From Vigna angularis (lineage: Eukaryota > Streptophyta > Magnoliopsida > Fabales > Fabaceae), in assembly GCF_016808095.1 (NCBI RefSeq), contig NC_068973.1, forward strand, positions 6,754,501 through 6,818,500: a stretch of DNA of 64,000 nucleotides, written 5' to 3'. The position numbers and the translations under genes are program-made. The notes below the pieces were generated by a model that was given only the letters and a program-made list of their open reading frames with translations, was not told the DNA's origin and made no database searches. Positions 11,855 through 24,584 of the stretch are shown one piece after another. Positions within the stretch are counted from its first letter, which is position 1. Each line of letters opens with the position of its first letter.

Positions 11855-14800
11855 ATGGCGAGCTTAGTAGAGCAAGAGGGTGATGCTAGCGAGGAAATTT
11901 TCACTTTGGAGCTACCTGCTCCACCTGGTTGGAAGAAGAAGGTTTGCCACTGTTTCTCTTCCTGTTATTAATGCACTGCTTCGCTTTGACTATTTCGTTT
12001 CAGGGGATTCACTACTTAATTCACTTTAATAGGCGGATTTTGTGTCCCCCTTCTTGCTTTGGCTTCAATGTGGGTCTTTTTTTTCTCTCTCTCTCGCCAT
12101 ATTCGGTCTGCACTGCGTGATTTCAATACTCTGTGACTTTACATAAATTAGGGCTTTTGGTACTTTTGGCTAGTTTGTGTTGAATTGTCTATGTTGAATA
12201 AACGTGCTTCAAAATTCTCATGAAATACATCCTGAGAAATTATATGACAGACGAGTGTCAATTTTTTGTTAGGGTTCTCTGGTCTCGCCCTATATTTTCC
12301 ATATGCGGAAATGCGTTTTGATTGATTCTATTGTGGGTCTTACGTAAATATATCCCCAGACACGTTTATAACCTTTATATGCGAAATTGGTAATGTATTA
12401 TTTATAGGACTAACGCCTTTATATTGAAATTTTGACACGAATGAAAATGTTTTTGGCTTTGGATTTTTATGTTTTTCAATCAGTAATAAGGGGTTATCAC
12501 TGGACTCGAGTTGACTTTTTTTGTTCCAGCATACTTGTTTATTGCATTAAACTTGTTTTGAATTTGGCAGCTTATCGCAGGATAATGATTAGTATTTTCT
12601 AGCTGGAATAGTTTTGTTGATTGTTTTTCCCTCCAGAAACAAGTAAAGTGTGTACCAATCGTGAAATAAATTCCTTTTTCATTATGATAAATGAATGTAA
12701 CGTAGTTTTTCAGAAAGAAACAAAAGTATTTACGCTGAATTGCTGGAATGAAGTCAGCATTTTGTGTTTTGCTAGATGCTTTTTGCAAATATTTATTATT
12801 GGGGAATTGTGATTGGTTTTTATGGAGGTGAGAAAAGAAGAGAAGCGACACAAATTTGGAAAATGTCTAAAATCATTTCATGTATGAGATTTAAAGTAAT
12901 TTTTCATCTCAGAGTTTTGTTCTCAAAGTTATGTTTTTGTAGTGTTGTACCATCTCTCTAGTATACCCAGCTGATTTTCTGAATTTTTTCTAGCATTCAT
13001 CCCTCATGAAATTACTTTGCATAAAATAATTAAGCAGTTCTTACTTGACTTTAATTGTTTTGAATGCATTGAATGACTGGTTAAAAGGAAAATATTTTGG
13101 AAGCTGCGTGCTACTCTAGATTAGCTCTTCTGAGCTGGTTAGGTTGGACTCCAAGCTACTGTTGTTAGGATTGTGTGATTGCAGTCATGTCATGTCGTCA
13201 TGGATTAGCGATTCCGTACGAATCAAAGCAGACAGAAAAGTGGGTTAGTCACTTAGGAGTCAATTGAACTGCAATCATGGGGCAGTGGAGCAGAGCAATC
13301 CCCCAATGCTCCTGAAGAATTTTTCACAGCCGTAATGCAACCTGTTGCTACAAAACTCATGGCATTTTGTGGACTTAGCAGCTGCTCCTCCACTTTGATC
13401 TCTGGATGGACTCCATCGCCACCCTCTACCTGCCACTTAAGTCCCAGTGCTCCCACGTCTGTGTTCTGCCATCTGCCATGGGGAACTAGGGTTGCAATTT
13501 GGCTTTCACAACTGCCGTAGGTACTTAGCTACCACTTCGTTTAGAAGTTGGTGGGTCCTTGGGGGATTAGGGTTGCACTTGCACGCATAGCTGCTGCTGC
13601 GGGTACTTAGCTACCACTTAGCAGGAGGGTCCTAGGGTTTCAGTGGAATTAAGCTCACACATTTGTGTTTTCATCTTTCTGGTTTTATTTATTGGGACTC
13701 AATTTGAACCCAATTTAGTTTTTTTTGTCTTTTTATGTAAAACATTAATATAATATAATAAATTAAATAATAATAACAACAAAAAGTATAACAGTATTAA
13801 ATGTATAATAAATTATTGAAAGCAATATATATAATAAACTGATTAACAATAAGAACTTAAAAATGTATGATATAATAAGTTAAAGAATAATAATATTAAA
13901 AATTATGTATTGTTTTGATTGGGGAACGTAGGATAGTACAATATTTGCTACAATCCCCAAGTTATGAGTTTTCATTCCCCAAGTTATGTCATTTATAATT
14001 TATGACCTCAAGAAGTTATGCAAGCCCTGTATCAGCGAGTCAATTATCTGATTTTTTTTAACGACTAAAATTGATAAATTTACTGGACATCAAAAAATTC
14101 AATAGGCCATTCTTTTCACTGCTATAATGCATTGGTTAGGTTTAAATTTTTAGAGGCTGTATGGCACATTTCCATTGAAATGTTTCTTACAAAATCATAA
14201 AATCATGTATATGCAATATCATTAAAATGTTTATGATGGTCCAACATCAGATTGGCCGCCAGTCATGATACATTTGGAAAGAAGAAATTGATTAAATACA
14301 AAATTGGAAATAAGAGTTCAGTTAAGAAATGAAAAATTCTAACTGAATAGTCTATTGCTGTTAAAAGATTGGTGATGGAGAGCTGTGATAGTGCCATTAG
14401 GGATTGAGAAATGAGCAAGTTTGGGGAGAGAGGGGGGGAGATAGGAAGAATCTTTCATGAGAGTAGTTTGTTTTAATGTTTTAAATACCATTCTATAGGG
14501 GGGTAGCAGAGTGGTTTTCTGTAGAAGCAGTGGTTGACCAAGTAGTGACTTGAATAGCAGTTGTAGTGAACAGGATAGCAGCACTATGCGTTGATCTCCG
14601 AAATACCCTCTGAGAAGAGAAGTTAGTGATACTTTGGTTTAAAATGCTGATACGTTTCCTCTGTATTCTTCCTTCTTTCCTTATTTGTTTCTTTTATGTT
14701 CTTTGTTGCTGGGTTCTTTAATGAGGAGTTTGCTCCTCATGTGATATCCCTAAAATCTGCAGTGAAATACCAGATTCTATTACTTTTGTTAATAATACTA

Positions 14801-16363
14801 TTTGGATGATATCTGAACGTGATTGGAAGATACCCTAGAAAACTACCTTATATTAATGTTGTATTAATATTAATGATGTAAACTTTAGTTGAAGGGTTTG
14901 AAAAGGGGGTGGATCTTTCCACTCAAGCTTCAAGAGGCTCAAGAGAGAAGTTAAGAGAAAGAAACTTGCACCTCTGAAGATTTGGGTTAGGTTCTTGGTA
15001 TGTTTATGATGACTAGGTTTGGTTCCATCAAGTCTTGAGTATAGTCACTAATTCTTGATAAGACCAAATTGTTCAAAGGAAAAACCCTAGCAGAGAAATT
15101 TCTCGTTCTCAGTGATAACTAAAACATTATGTTCATTCAATTCATTCCTAAATTATTTACACTATGCATTTGGAAGTAAATAAATGATTTTTTTTTTCTA
15201 AATATTGCAAGCATAACTAATATGTCAAGGTGGTTAAGTGAATCATAGTTAAGCTTGAGGTCAAGGGTCCCATTCCTACATTTAATTATTTTAATATTTT
15301 GTACATTTTAATATTTAATAAGCCTTGTATTAGTCTTGGGCTTCTATCTGGTCATGGGTTTGGGCTTGGTCTTTACTGTCCACTTCAAGGATGTTCCCCT
15401 TCCCTCTTAGTCTTGTCCCCATTCCTAACACAATTATTCAAGCAAAATCTTGTATTATGATTGTTCTTTTTTGTTTGATCTTTCCTGTAAGATGATAATT
15501 AGAAAATTACATACTGTACTTGATTGCAGTTCGTCCCAAAGAAAGCTGGTACTCCAAAAAAAAATGAGATTGTGTTCACTGCACCAACAGGAGAGGATAT
15601 CAATAACAGGAAGCAGTTGGAAAAATATTTGAAGGCACACCCTGGTGGTCCAGCTGTATCAGAATTTGATTGGGGCACTGGTGAGACCCCAAGAAGATCC
15701 GCAAGAATCAGTGAGAAGGCGAAGGCAGCTCCTCCAACAGAAAGCAAACCCCCAAAGAAACGTAGTAAAACAACACCAGCTTCGCAGAAAGAAACTTCCG
15801 AGGAGGAAAAAGAAGAGGACACAAAGGAAACGGAGATGCAAGCAGATGATGAAATCGCTAAGGTTGATGAAGATATAGAGAAGGAAAATAATGTGGTAAC
15901 GGAAAATCAAGATGACAAGACTGCAGAGGATACAAATATCAACAAATCAACTAATCCTGGAGATGTTAAAGCTAGAGAAAACGTTGAGGTACGTACTGAT
16001 GAGGAAAAATCCAATGCTGCTGATGGAGAACTACACGCATTGAAAGATGAAGTTGTTGACAAAGGAACTGAGGGTGCAGTTTCTCTGAGAAATGATGAAG
16101 AAAAGATTGGGCAACCACGGGAAGAGACAAAAGAATATCACAGGTCTGGGGAGCCAGAGAAATCTGAAACATGCAGTACTGCTGACAAAACAGTTGAAGT
16201 GGAAGGAGTGAATACAGAAGAATACATCAAAAGTACTAGTAAACTTGAAGAAGTTGAGAAAATAGAAGGAACGAAAGTGAACAGTGAAGAACATGACAAG
16301 CTTGATGATATAAATAAGAAGGTTGAAGCTGAGTTGACTGAGAATGGCAATCATGGGAGTTGA
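11855..16363 (+). CDS. Methyl-CpG-binding-domain protein, MBD10/MBD11 type
   Basis: Two exons, 11,855-11,941 and 15,530-16,363, join in phase 0 to give 306 aa across a 3588-bp GT-AG intron. Exon 1 ends in the start of the MBD ([12 protein letters not shown]); exon 2 continues it ([20 protein letters not shown], then [14 protein letters not shown] and [15 protein letters not shown]). The MBD therefore covers about residues 18-90. The remaining 215 residues are Lys/Glu-rich and disordered, without a catalytic domain. Plant MBD10/11-group proteins are nuclear chromatin proteins; whether this one reads methylated CpG is not shown here, and several plant MBDs do not. No truncation is seen. The intron position inside the MBD is firm because both halves are clear. 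Confidence 0.88.
11942..15529 (+). other. Large intron of the MBD gene
   Basis: The 3588-bp intron starts GTTTGC and ends TTGCAG. Most of it is AT-rich. A less AT-rich island at about 13,100-13,700 contains a repeated word, TACTTAGCTACCACTT (near 13,521 and 13,604), and looks like inserted DNA, but no terminal repeats were found. Purine-rich DNA near 14,400-14,450 is also unexplained. Confidence 0.7.
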
Positions 16364-17857
16364 ACTGGTGAGGTCAAAGCCTGGAGCAGGCAATAGATTA
16401 ATAAGCTCTAGGCGTCTCCTCATTCTGACCCTTCTAAATCTGTTTGAAGATGACTGTAGTTTTTGTTAATGTTATATATCTGATTGTTTATTGAAACTAC
16501 AATATACAGTTACAGAGCATAGCCATGTAATATACCATCTGTGCATGTATTGGACAGATGTGTAGCTTGTAGTTGCTGTTGTCACATGAGGTAAGATGTA
16601 TGATATGAACCTCAATCATATGTAAGGCAGTGGTCCTAAATATCCTAGTCTTATGCTATTATGGTAGGTATTGTCTAAGTAATTTGGTCCTGGTTGAACA
16701 ACGGTTCATATGGAATTACCATTTTCTGTTTCATGGATTTGGATTATTTCACTTTTCTAAATCACGTGAAAGTGATTAATTATGAATTATTCTGTTTTTA
16801 AACCTTTAACCCACAAAAATTTGTTTGAACTCATTCCAACTTTTAAAGACAAAGTATTGATTTATATAGGTATTATCTACTTTTTAATGGCAAAAGGAAA
16901 TGGATATTGACATTTTTCTACTCCAAAGCATTTTTCTTAGATAAATAATAAACTATTGAAAATAAAAGATAAAACGATTCATTTATATTACTTCTATAAA
17001 AAAAGGGGTTCATGAAAACAAAGAAATAAATATTTCAAAATAAAATATATTTAGGCATTAAAATAACACATACAAATGTTTTATGATAAAAATTACAAAA
17101 CTTTAAGAGAAATTAAAATGAAACTCCTCTCATGAATTCGTGAGTTAAGATCAACATACACGGAGGTCATATATGAGCTTGATCTTGTCTATATGGAAGA
17201 TAGTGAAGACTTTGAATAATGGATGAATCCTGTAGACATCTTTGAGTTTGAAATCAGTTGCTACAGTGCAATCAGTTGTATTAGCAATGTGCAAGGAACG
17301 TTTTCTTTGCATTTTAGTCTTGCCAACTTGCATAATAGTTTTCTATTCTGAGCCTCAGATTCAAGCTTCTATTCTCTGGAGTGAGAATCATTGTCTAAAG
17401 GCCGCTTTGGATGCTGCTGGTGCTCTTCTTAAACAGCCCTTCAAGCACCAGAACCCTTCATGATGAAGCTGCTCGATGGAAAGCAATGACTGACTACATT
17501 CTTGCTCTGTCTTTCGTGCCAACAACTTCGTCTATTTATCATCCAATGATGAAGACATGGAAAAGGTTGACTAGATTCGGTCATTTTGTTTGTCAATGAC
17601 TTTATTATTGATGCTTAAAGAAAAGGGAGAAATGCATATGATAATGTTCAGGGATGAATATGTTTTTTATGATAAGAAAAAGGGAGTTTACAAATTAAGG
17701 GGGAGCAAGCAATCCTTAGGGGAGCATTTCAAGTTGATGAGTTGTATTTTTTTTTTTTTGCTTAGAAAATGTAACAAATGTTATAAAATTTGATTTTATG
17801 ATTGAAGTTTTATTTTGCTTAGAAAATGTAACTTGTTTTTATAAACATGGAAGAGAC
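16364..17857. other. MBD 3' region and intergenic DNA
   Basis: The first few hundred bases are the likely 3' UTR. From 17,240 to 17,750 there are several short open frames with no recognisable domain. A 20-bp word, TTTGCTTAGAAAATGTAAC, recurs at about 17,757 and 17,814. No gene is supported. Confidence 0.45.
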
Positions 17858-20800
17858 TGGTTGGTCATTATTAGAATAAACTAATTATTTAATTAATCTA
17901 AACAAGTCAGTAATTAAGTTTAAATGAAATTAGGTCGATCCCAATCAAAAGCTCATAGAAAAAACTATAAATATAGGTTAAAAATATGATTGTTGAAACT
18001 TTTACTATGCATTTATTATAACTTTAATCGCTTAACCGATCGAACTTAAGTTGACTTAAGCATTGAATTATCTTTAGCAGATACACCCGATTGATTGGAG
18101 AATATATTATCTGAATAGGAAGAGGACAACTAAGGAGTAAGCAACAAGAAAATTGTTTTAAGTGGACATTCAATCCTACATACAAAACATTTTGGCACCC
18201 ACTATGAGGTTGAGTGAAAAATTCTGAAGCCCACACGATAACCACTAGGAATTTGGTGAGCAACGTTGTAGTAGAGGAAGCCACTAGCGATAAGATGGAC
18301 CCAATAGAGATGATGCAAAAAATGCAGAGGCAGATGAACGAGATGTAAAACAAATATGAATAAGAGATAAAAGCACTAGGGGTTTAGAATAAGATCATTC
18401 GCCAGGAGAGAGGCAGCAAAGGTTCTGTGTGCTCCACCCCAACTCTTAACGGAGTAACTAAAAATCCTGTGATGAGTCAGACCGAACAATCTTGGCAAGT
18501 AACATCGGTGCAAGTAAGGACCGCCACCACTCTATCTCAACCATCAACATGGACAATCTATTTGGATCATGGAGACCCTTTTACCTTATAATTGAAGAAT
18601 GTCGGTGTCGACAAATACAACATATCTATTCACTTGGATGAACACATATGGATCTTTATGAACCAAATGACATTATACACGACAAACAATGCCATTTGGT
18701 GCATGGTTTCCTCCACCTCTCTAAAGGGTGAAGCCTTAGCTTGGTTTTCGTTGTTGTTGAAAATTTAATAGATTGCTTTGTGACCATCCGAGCAAGATTT
18801 AAAGCTTAGTTCACAACAAGCCAACCATATCACTTAACACGTTAGGCAAGAGAAAGAGGAGTCCCTTCGGGCCTTCATGGAAAGGTTCAAAAAAGGTGTC
18901 TTTGTAGATATAAGACCTCAACACAAATGTGGCCATGCACCACTTGATCATAACATTACGAAGAACCGTTCATCGACAACTTATGTACGAAGGTCATTGA
19001 GAACATGGACGAGCTAAGGTAAAGAGCAACCTAGTATATGTAGGTGGAGGATACGAGAGACATCCATAAGAAATACTAAAGGGTCCTCATTTCAACAATT
19101 ACATCCGTTGAGTGTGCCTCGAGCCAAAATATTAGAAAAGACACTCAATGTTGACTTATTGTCTATTCCCAAGAAGAAGTTGACTCCTCCTAATGTCGAT
19201 GGGAACAAACATTATCTTTATCACTAAAATCTAGGTCATACCACAAAAGAGTGTTCAACCTTGAGGGATAAAATCGAAGAGCTCATCAGAGTTTACCACC
19301 TGAGGCAATTCATGAAAAAGGATCGCTCAGATAGAAGTCCACCTTGTCAATAGAGTCTAACGTGCAATACTAAAAGAACAGACCATATGATTAGGCGAAA
19401 AAGGGTGTCGACCAAGTACAAAAGCCAGAGCAAGAACAAAAGCAAAGATCACCCACTAAGGACTCAAATAGGTTCGATGATTTATAACCGAGAGGTATAA
19501 GTTTGGTATCTGTTGGTGTAGGCTAAAACATCCTACAATTTATTGTTTGGTTGGTCGTGCTTAAACACATTTGAGGCCATATTGTCTATGCCACACTTGG
19601 TCATGAAATTTCCATTCGATAATGGTCGAATCTGATAGTGCATGTAGATCAAAAGGTAGCTTGAGAATGTTACGTTGTCGGCCTGAAGGTGACACCATAC
19701 AACCCCTTTGGAAGGTTCACCGATCAAAGGTGGCGATGGTTGATCTAGACCCCAGAACGAATGTCACCGATAGGATGAAGCCATAAGTAGAGACCAATAG
19801 TTTGAAGATAGGTTGATTGGATGATCAAGTCACTAAGTTAACTAATGACTTAAGTAGGGAACATGAACGGATGTTATTGGACATGCTCCTAAAAAAGAAA
19901 GATTTGTTGCTTGGACGTCGAGGGATATGCCCAAAATCCAACTAGGAGTTATGTCCCACAAGTTGTCTATCTTTAAGGAGGCCAAACTAGTGTAGAAGAA
20001 ACGCAAGCTAGGGGAGGAGAGGTGAAAGGCGGCCGAGGCTGGGGTAGAAAAGCTGAACGAAGCAAGATTCATTCTGGAAGTCAAGTACACCAGTTGGCTT
20101 TCCAACATGGTATTGGTGAAGAAGTCAAACGATCAATGGCGAATGTGCACCAACTTCACTGACTTGAACAAAACATGCCCTACTGATGCATATCCTCTCC
20201 CCAGTATCGATCAACTGTTAGATGGCGCGTTAGGGCACTAGGTGCTAAGCTTCTTGGATGCTTATTTGGGATATAACCAAGTTCTCATGAACTACCCGAA
20301 CAAAGAGTTGATCATTGAGTGGACTAACTACTACTATAAAGTGATGTCGTTGAACATGAAGAATGCAGGTGCAACCTATCAATGCTTAAAGGATAAGATC
20401 TTCCATTATCAAATAGACATGAACATGGAGGTCTACAAGATGTTGAGACCCGATATCAATTGGTCGAGAAAGTCACTCTAACATTGTTATTTGCCAACAA
20501 CTGACTTAGGCCCATTTCCAAAGTCACCAGGTAGTCATCCAGACCAATCACCCAATAGAAAATACACTCAAAAAGCTTGATATGGTAGGAAGAATGATTT
20601 CCTGGGTAGTGAAGTTTTCGAAATTCAATCTCAAATTTGAACTGAAAGGCTTTGTCAAAGGCTGGCATCTTATTGACTTTGCATTTGAGTTGCAGGGATC
20701 CCAAAGCAACTAATCGACACCCATTAGACTTTGTATGTGGGCGGGTAATCAGACAAAAGGGGAGGAGAAGCATGCATTGTTCTAGAAAGCCAAATGGGGT

Positions 20801-21093
20801 AGGCATGAAACAATAATTGGTTTTAAAGTTCAAAGTGTCAAACAAACCAGCCAAGGACTTGGGAAAGACTGAAATGCAAGATCGACTAAACTAGTGGTTG
20901 GCCATGTACATGTCAATGGTATGGTTGTTGACACTTTTACTAATTGAACATGAATTGACTTAAGTATCAAAGTATCTTTAGCAGGTATACTTGATCGGTT
21001 AGAAAAGTGATTATCCAAATAGGAAAAGAACAATTGAGGAGTAAGCGATAAAGAAGTTATTTTAATTGGAAGTTTGACCCTACACACAAAACA
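17858..21093 (+). mobile_element. Decayed Tat-lineage Ty3/gypsy element
   Basis: The left LTR (about 17,858-18,189) has a TATA box in ACTATAAATATAGG; the right one (about 20,922-21,093) is shorter and lacks the front part. Both end ACAAAACA. A degenerate PBS, TTTTGGCACCCACTATGAGG, follows the left LTR. Inside, in broken frames, are a Gag start (MDPIEMMQKMQRQMNEM, 18,294), a Gag core (18,700-18,760), a Gag zinc region (LGHTTKECSTLRDKIEEL, 19,225-19,300), a post-protease block (19,540-19,630), RT (20,085-20,400, ending before YVDD) and an RNase H fragment (20,575-20,700). The integrase is gone. It is the same lineage as the intact element at 52,396-62,953 but long dead. Confidence 0.85.
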
Positions 21094-22063
21094 ATTATTA
21101 ATCAAAATAAGAAAACCCTACAATTTCATAATGCTAAAAACTAAACTAAAGGTGAATAAAATCCAAAGCAAATAATATACGCACAAACATAAATAGGTAG
21201 TAAGCACTCTTATGTAGGTGAATCAAACCTAGTTAATTTGGATTAAAAAAAAGTGAGGTTGTGTATGAGAAAAGGTATACCTTTATTCTTTATTATTGAA
21301 ATAACTGACCCTAGTAGTAGTGGGATTGAATAAGTTCTAAACTGTTTTTATGAACAACAAACTAAATTATTATAAAAACATTAAAAACTAAAATAACAAA
21401 GTAGTTTGATACTAGTTCATTAAACCTCATGGGTTACATAATACAAATTTTTAAGGATTTAAATAACTAATCATAGATTAAAATAAGTGCATAAACTACT
21501 TCTAGTTATCACAAGTACATAAACCACTTGTCATTATCTTGACTCAATTCCTTAAATATTAAGACCTTAAAATGACGTAAAAATTGATAAGGAAGAGTAT
21601 CCTAAGGATGAAGAAGAAAACAAAGAAAAATAAATACAAGAAACATGACAAAGAAATACACTGATCAAACAATATAAGGATGAATTTCAAATTCATAAGT
21701 ATTATGAATTGTCTGGCATTTGTTGTTGTAGTTGGAGCCTAATTGTTTTGATTAGATGACTTAAAATTCAACTAACGAGACAATATATTTATGAAAAAAA
21801 ATACTCAAGCAATTAAAGTATCTTATGAGATGATACCATACACTAGACATATAATACAAAGATTTATTTGTTCAGTACTCTATTTAGTCTAAGTGTGTTC
21901 ATGCAACTGAAGTATGTTCTTGACAAATCATATGATTAAATCTTAACTAATTAGATGATATCACAAGACTTTGAGATTAGATAAAAGTAGCCATAAACGA
22001 TTAAAAGTGGTTGATCAGAACACTACAAATCAACGTTCTCTGATTCATTACTCTGATTATTAA
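21094..22063. other. AT-rich intergenic DNA, nothing recognised
   Basis: No open frame, RNA gene or transposon end can be defended here. Confidence 0.5.
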
Positions 22064-22947
22064 CACTAGCGCAAAAACAGCGTATAACGTCACACGTTCA
22101 TCGTCGAACCACTCAATAGCCAATGTTAAAAATGACTGGTGGCATTTTTGTAAATAAATGCAATTATTAAACGTCGTTTAGAATTGTAATTCGATGTAAA
22201 ATGATATAAAACGTCGAATGCCCCAGCGTTAGACGTTAAAAGGTTAGTGAATTCAATAAAAATTTGAGCGGGAGATTGAAAATTCATTCACTTTATCTTA
22301 GCGCGCGAGACTCTCTTCTCTGCTCAAACTTTTCTCGAACGAAGTTTGACGACCATCACATGTAATCTTTCTTTCATTTGATACAAATGCATGTTAATTT
22401 ACTACTTTAGGTATGATTTTTGTTTGTTTTAACCGATTATTTTTGTGTTGTTGTCCTTCATAGGTGCATTTTGCTTTCTCTCTCACATGTGGCAACACTT
22501 TATTCCGATGAACCAAGGTTAGTTTTCGTTTTCGTTTTCGTTTTGAAGAACTTATTTGTTGAACTTATTTCTTGTTATTTTTTGTTGAACTTGTTTGTTG
22601 GTATTGTTTGGGTGAACTTATTTGTTGTTGTTGTTTGATTGAACTTGTTTGTTGTTTGATTGGACTTGTTTGTTGTTTGTCATTGTTGTTTGTTATTGAT
22701 ACTATATTACATGTTCATAGTTCATGCTTTACAAAATACCAAAAACTGAAATTTGTTGTTTTTCTGTTTTTCAGATCTCGTAGAGTTGTAAAAAAGGATC
22801 ACAATTAATTTAAAAAAATAAAAAATTGATTAACGTCGTTTATTGATAAAATTCGACGTTAATTTAACGTCTCCCGATATGACGTCGTTCTCGAATTCGA
22901 CGTAAAAGACCCAAAATATTCGACGTTGTATGCTGTTTTTGTACTAG
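22064..22947. mobile_element. Small non-autonomous CACTA-like (En/Spm) element
   Basis: The left end reads CACTAGCGCAAAAACAGC and the right end, reversed, reads CTAGTACAAAAACAGC; these are imperfect terminal inverted repeats of CACTA type. Both subterminal zones (to about 22,245 and from about 22,830) are crowded with ACGTC/GACGT words in both orientations, as expected for transposase-binding subterminal repeats. The middle has a GCGCGCGAG patch, a TTTTCG run and a TTGAACTTGTTTGTTG-like repeat, and no transposase. The right terminus is damaged (CT where TG is expected) and no 3-bp target duplication is clear. Confidence 0.7.
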
Positions 22948-23399
22948 CTATTGATTGCTTATAATAACAAGCCACAAGTTCAAATTATTTTAGATAATAA
23001 AACGTAAATAAAAAAGTTTTATTATGAAGTAAAAATGATATTAATGACAAACGATCATATTACTTCTATGCAAACATGATTTATATGTGACTAACCATTA
23101 ATTTGATCTTGATTAAATTTGATAGTGATTACACTACTAACAAGAAATTACATAATATATTGCACACGTTTCCTTTAATAGAATTTTTTTTGAAAGTTGG
23201 AGAGAAAATAAAATCAAAGGATTCCAAATCAAGCTCTCTCTGAATCAAGAAGGAGGAAAACTATTAAAGCTTAAACAAAAATATTTAGAAATTTAAAGAT
23301 CAATTCGAAGAAAACATCATGACTTTCTATATGAAGAATTATATAAGAAGTTGAAATTGTAAGATCGAATACTTTAGATTCAATAATACTTCAATGACT
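22948..23399. other. AT-rich intergenic DNA, nothing recognised
   Basis: Only short AT-rich sequence is seen. I found no gene or mobile-element end. Confidence 0.5.
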
Positions 23400-23990
23400 A
23401 TATTTTCAACAGTTATAAATAGAGGACAAACTAATCAAGAAAATATAAAAATAATGACAACAATGTTTACGAGAAAAAGAGAACAAATCATTGTCGATTC
23501 TACTTAGTGAGTAGTTAAGTCTAAAAAACGGTGAGTACTAAACCATTGTAATAGTCTTCACATATTGAAGTTTATCTCGTGAGCTTAAATTGAATTATCT
23601 TACTCTGAGAGTGTTTCTCAATTATCCTATTGAGAGTTCTTGATATTGGGGAGAGACTAAGAAGATTATGTCCAAAGAGGTTTATACTTATTACCTGCAG
23701 AGGTGTATGTACTCATGATAACTGCAAAAACTGATAAGTTAAGTCTGAAAACTGAGTATACTAAATCATTGTAATATTTTTCACATATTGAAGTTTACCC
23801 CCTGTAACCTTAAATTATATTATTTTACTTTGAGAGTGATTCTCAGATATTCTATTGAGACTTATTGATCTTAGGAGAAGATTGAAAAAGTTATACCTAC
23901 ATATGTTTGTATTTATTACTTAGAGAATAGTATGTACTTATAATAATTTGTATTTATTACTTAGAGAATAGTAAGTACTTATAATAATTG
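23400..23990 (+). repeat. LTR-like block with a ~225-bp tandem duplication
   Basis: A TATA box in AGTTATAAATAGAGGAC (about 23,413) is followed by two diverged copies of a roughly 225-bp unit (about 23,533-23,757 and 23,757-23,960), which share TCACATATTGAAGTTTA and TGAGAGTG. A 41-bp unit is then repeated at 23,915-23,990. This resembles the promoter half of an old LTR, but no TG/CA ends or protein fragments were found. Confidence 0.5.
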
Positions 23991-24216
23991 GAGAAACTGA
24001 TACTCGTGTAACCATATAAAATGAGCTTTTTGAAAATTAAATACATTTTAAATTCTAAAATATAGAATGTAATTTTCAATATGTAATGTATTATGAATTG
24101 CCAATTTAAAATATATTTAATTTACAAAAAGAAATCTAAAATGTAAGTCAACCTTAAAATCTTATGGATTGTAATTCAGCAAAAGCAAGATGAGAGACGA
24201 AGGAAATATATGATAA

Positions 24217-24220
<4 letters not shown>

Positions 24221-24269
<49 letters not shown>
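24221..24269. repeat. (TA)n microsatellite
   Basis: About 49 bp of uninterrupted TA dinucleotide lies downstream of the PGIP pseudogene. Confidence 0.95.
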
Positions 24270-24273
<4 letters not shown>

Positions 24274-24584
24274 TATGTCTGTAGTTAAATCTGTCATAGT
24301 CTTACTAAACTCGGCCTTTCGATCGCTTCGTCAGCCACAATTCAATTTGATTTTCTGTAGATTATTTTTTCGCTTGAAAATACTACTATTCTTGTTCATA
24401 GAGCATGATATAGCAAGTAAACTATGTTAGTTTTAATTAGTTAAGAAGTTTAGTTTTAAGTAGTTGGTAGCAAGTTAGAAGAAGTATATGAATATATAGG
24501 TTGGAGATGGAAAACGAGATGTTGATTGAAACCAGAAATTTATTTTATTTTATTGAGAGATCAGAATAATCTGACGAAGCAGTT

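Noticed and set aside
15499..16423. Several minus-strand ORFs of 66-130 codons
   Set aside because: Shadows of MBD exon 2.
17151..17793. Cluster of 60-73-codon ORFs
   Set aside because: I could not match them to any gene or transposon family; they may be part of an old insertion, but nothing supports a call.
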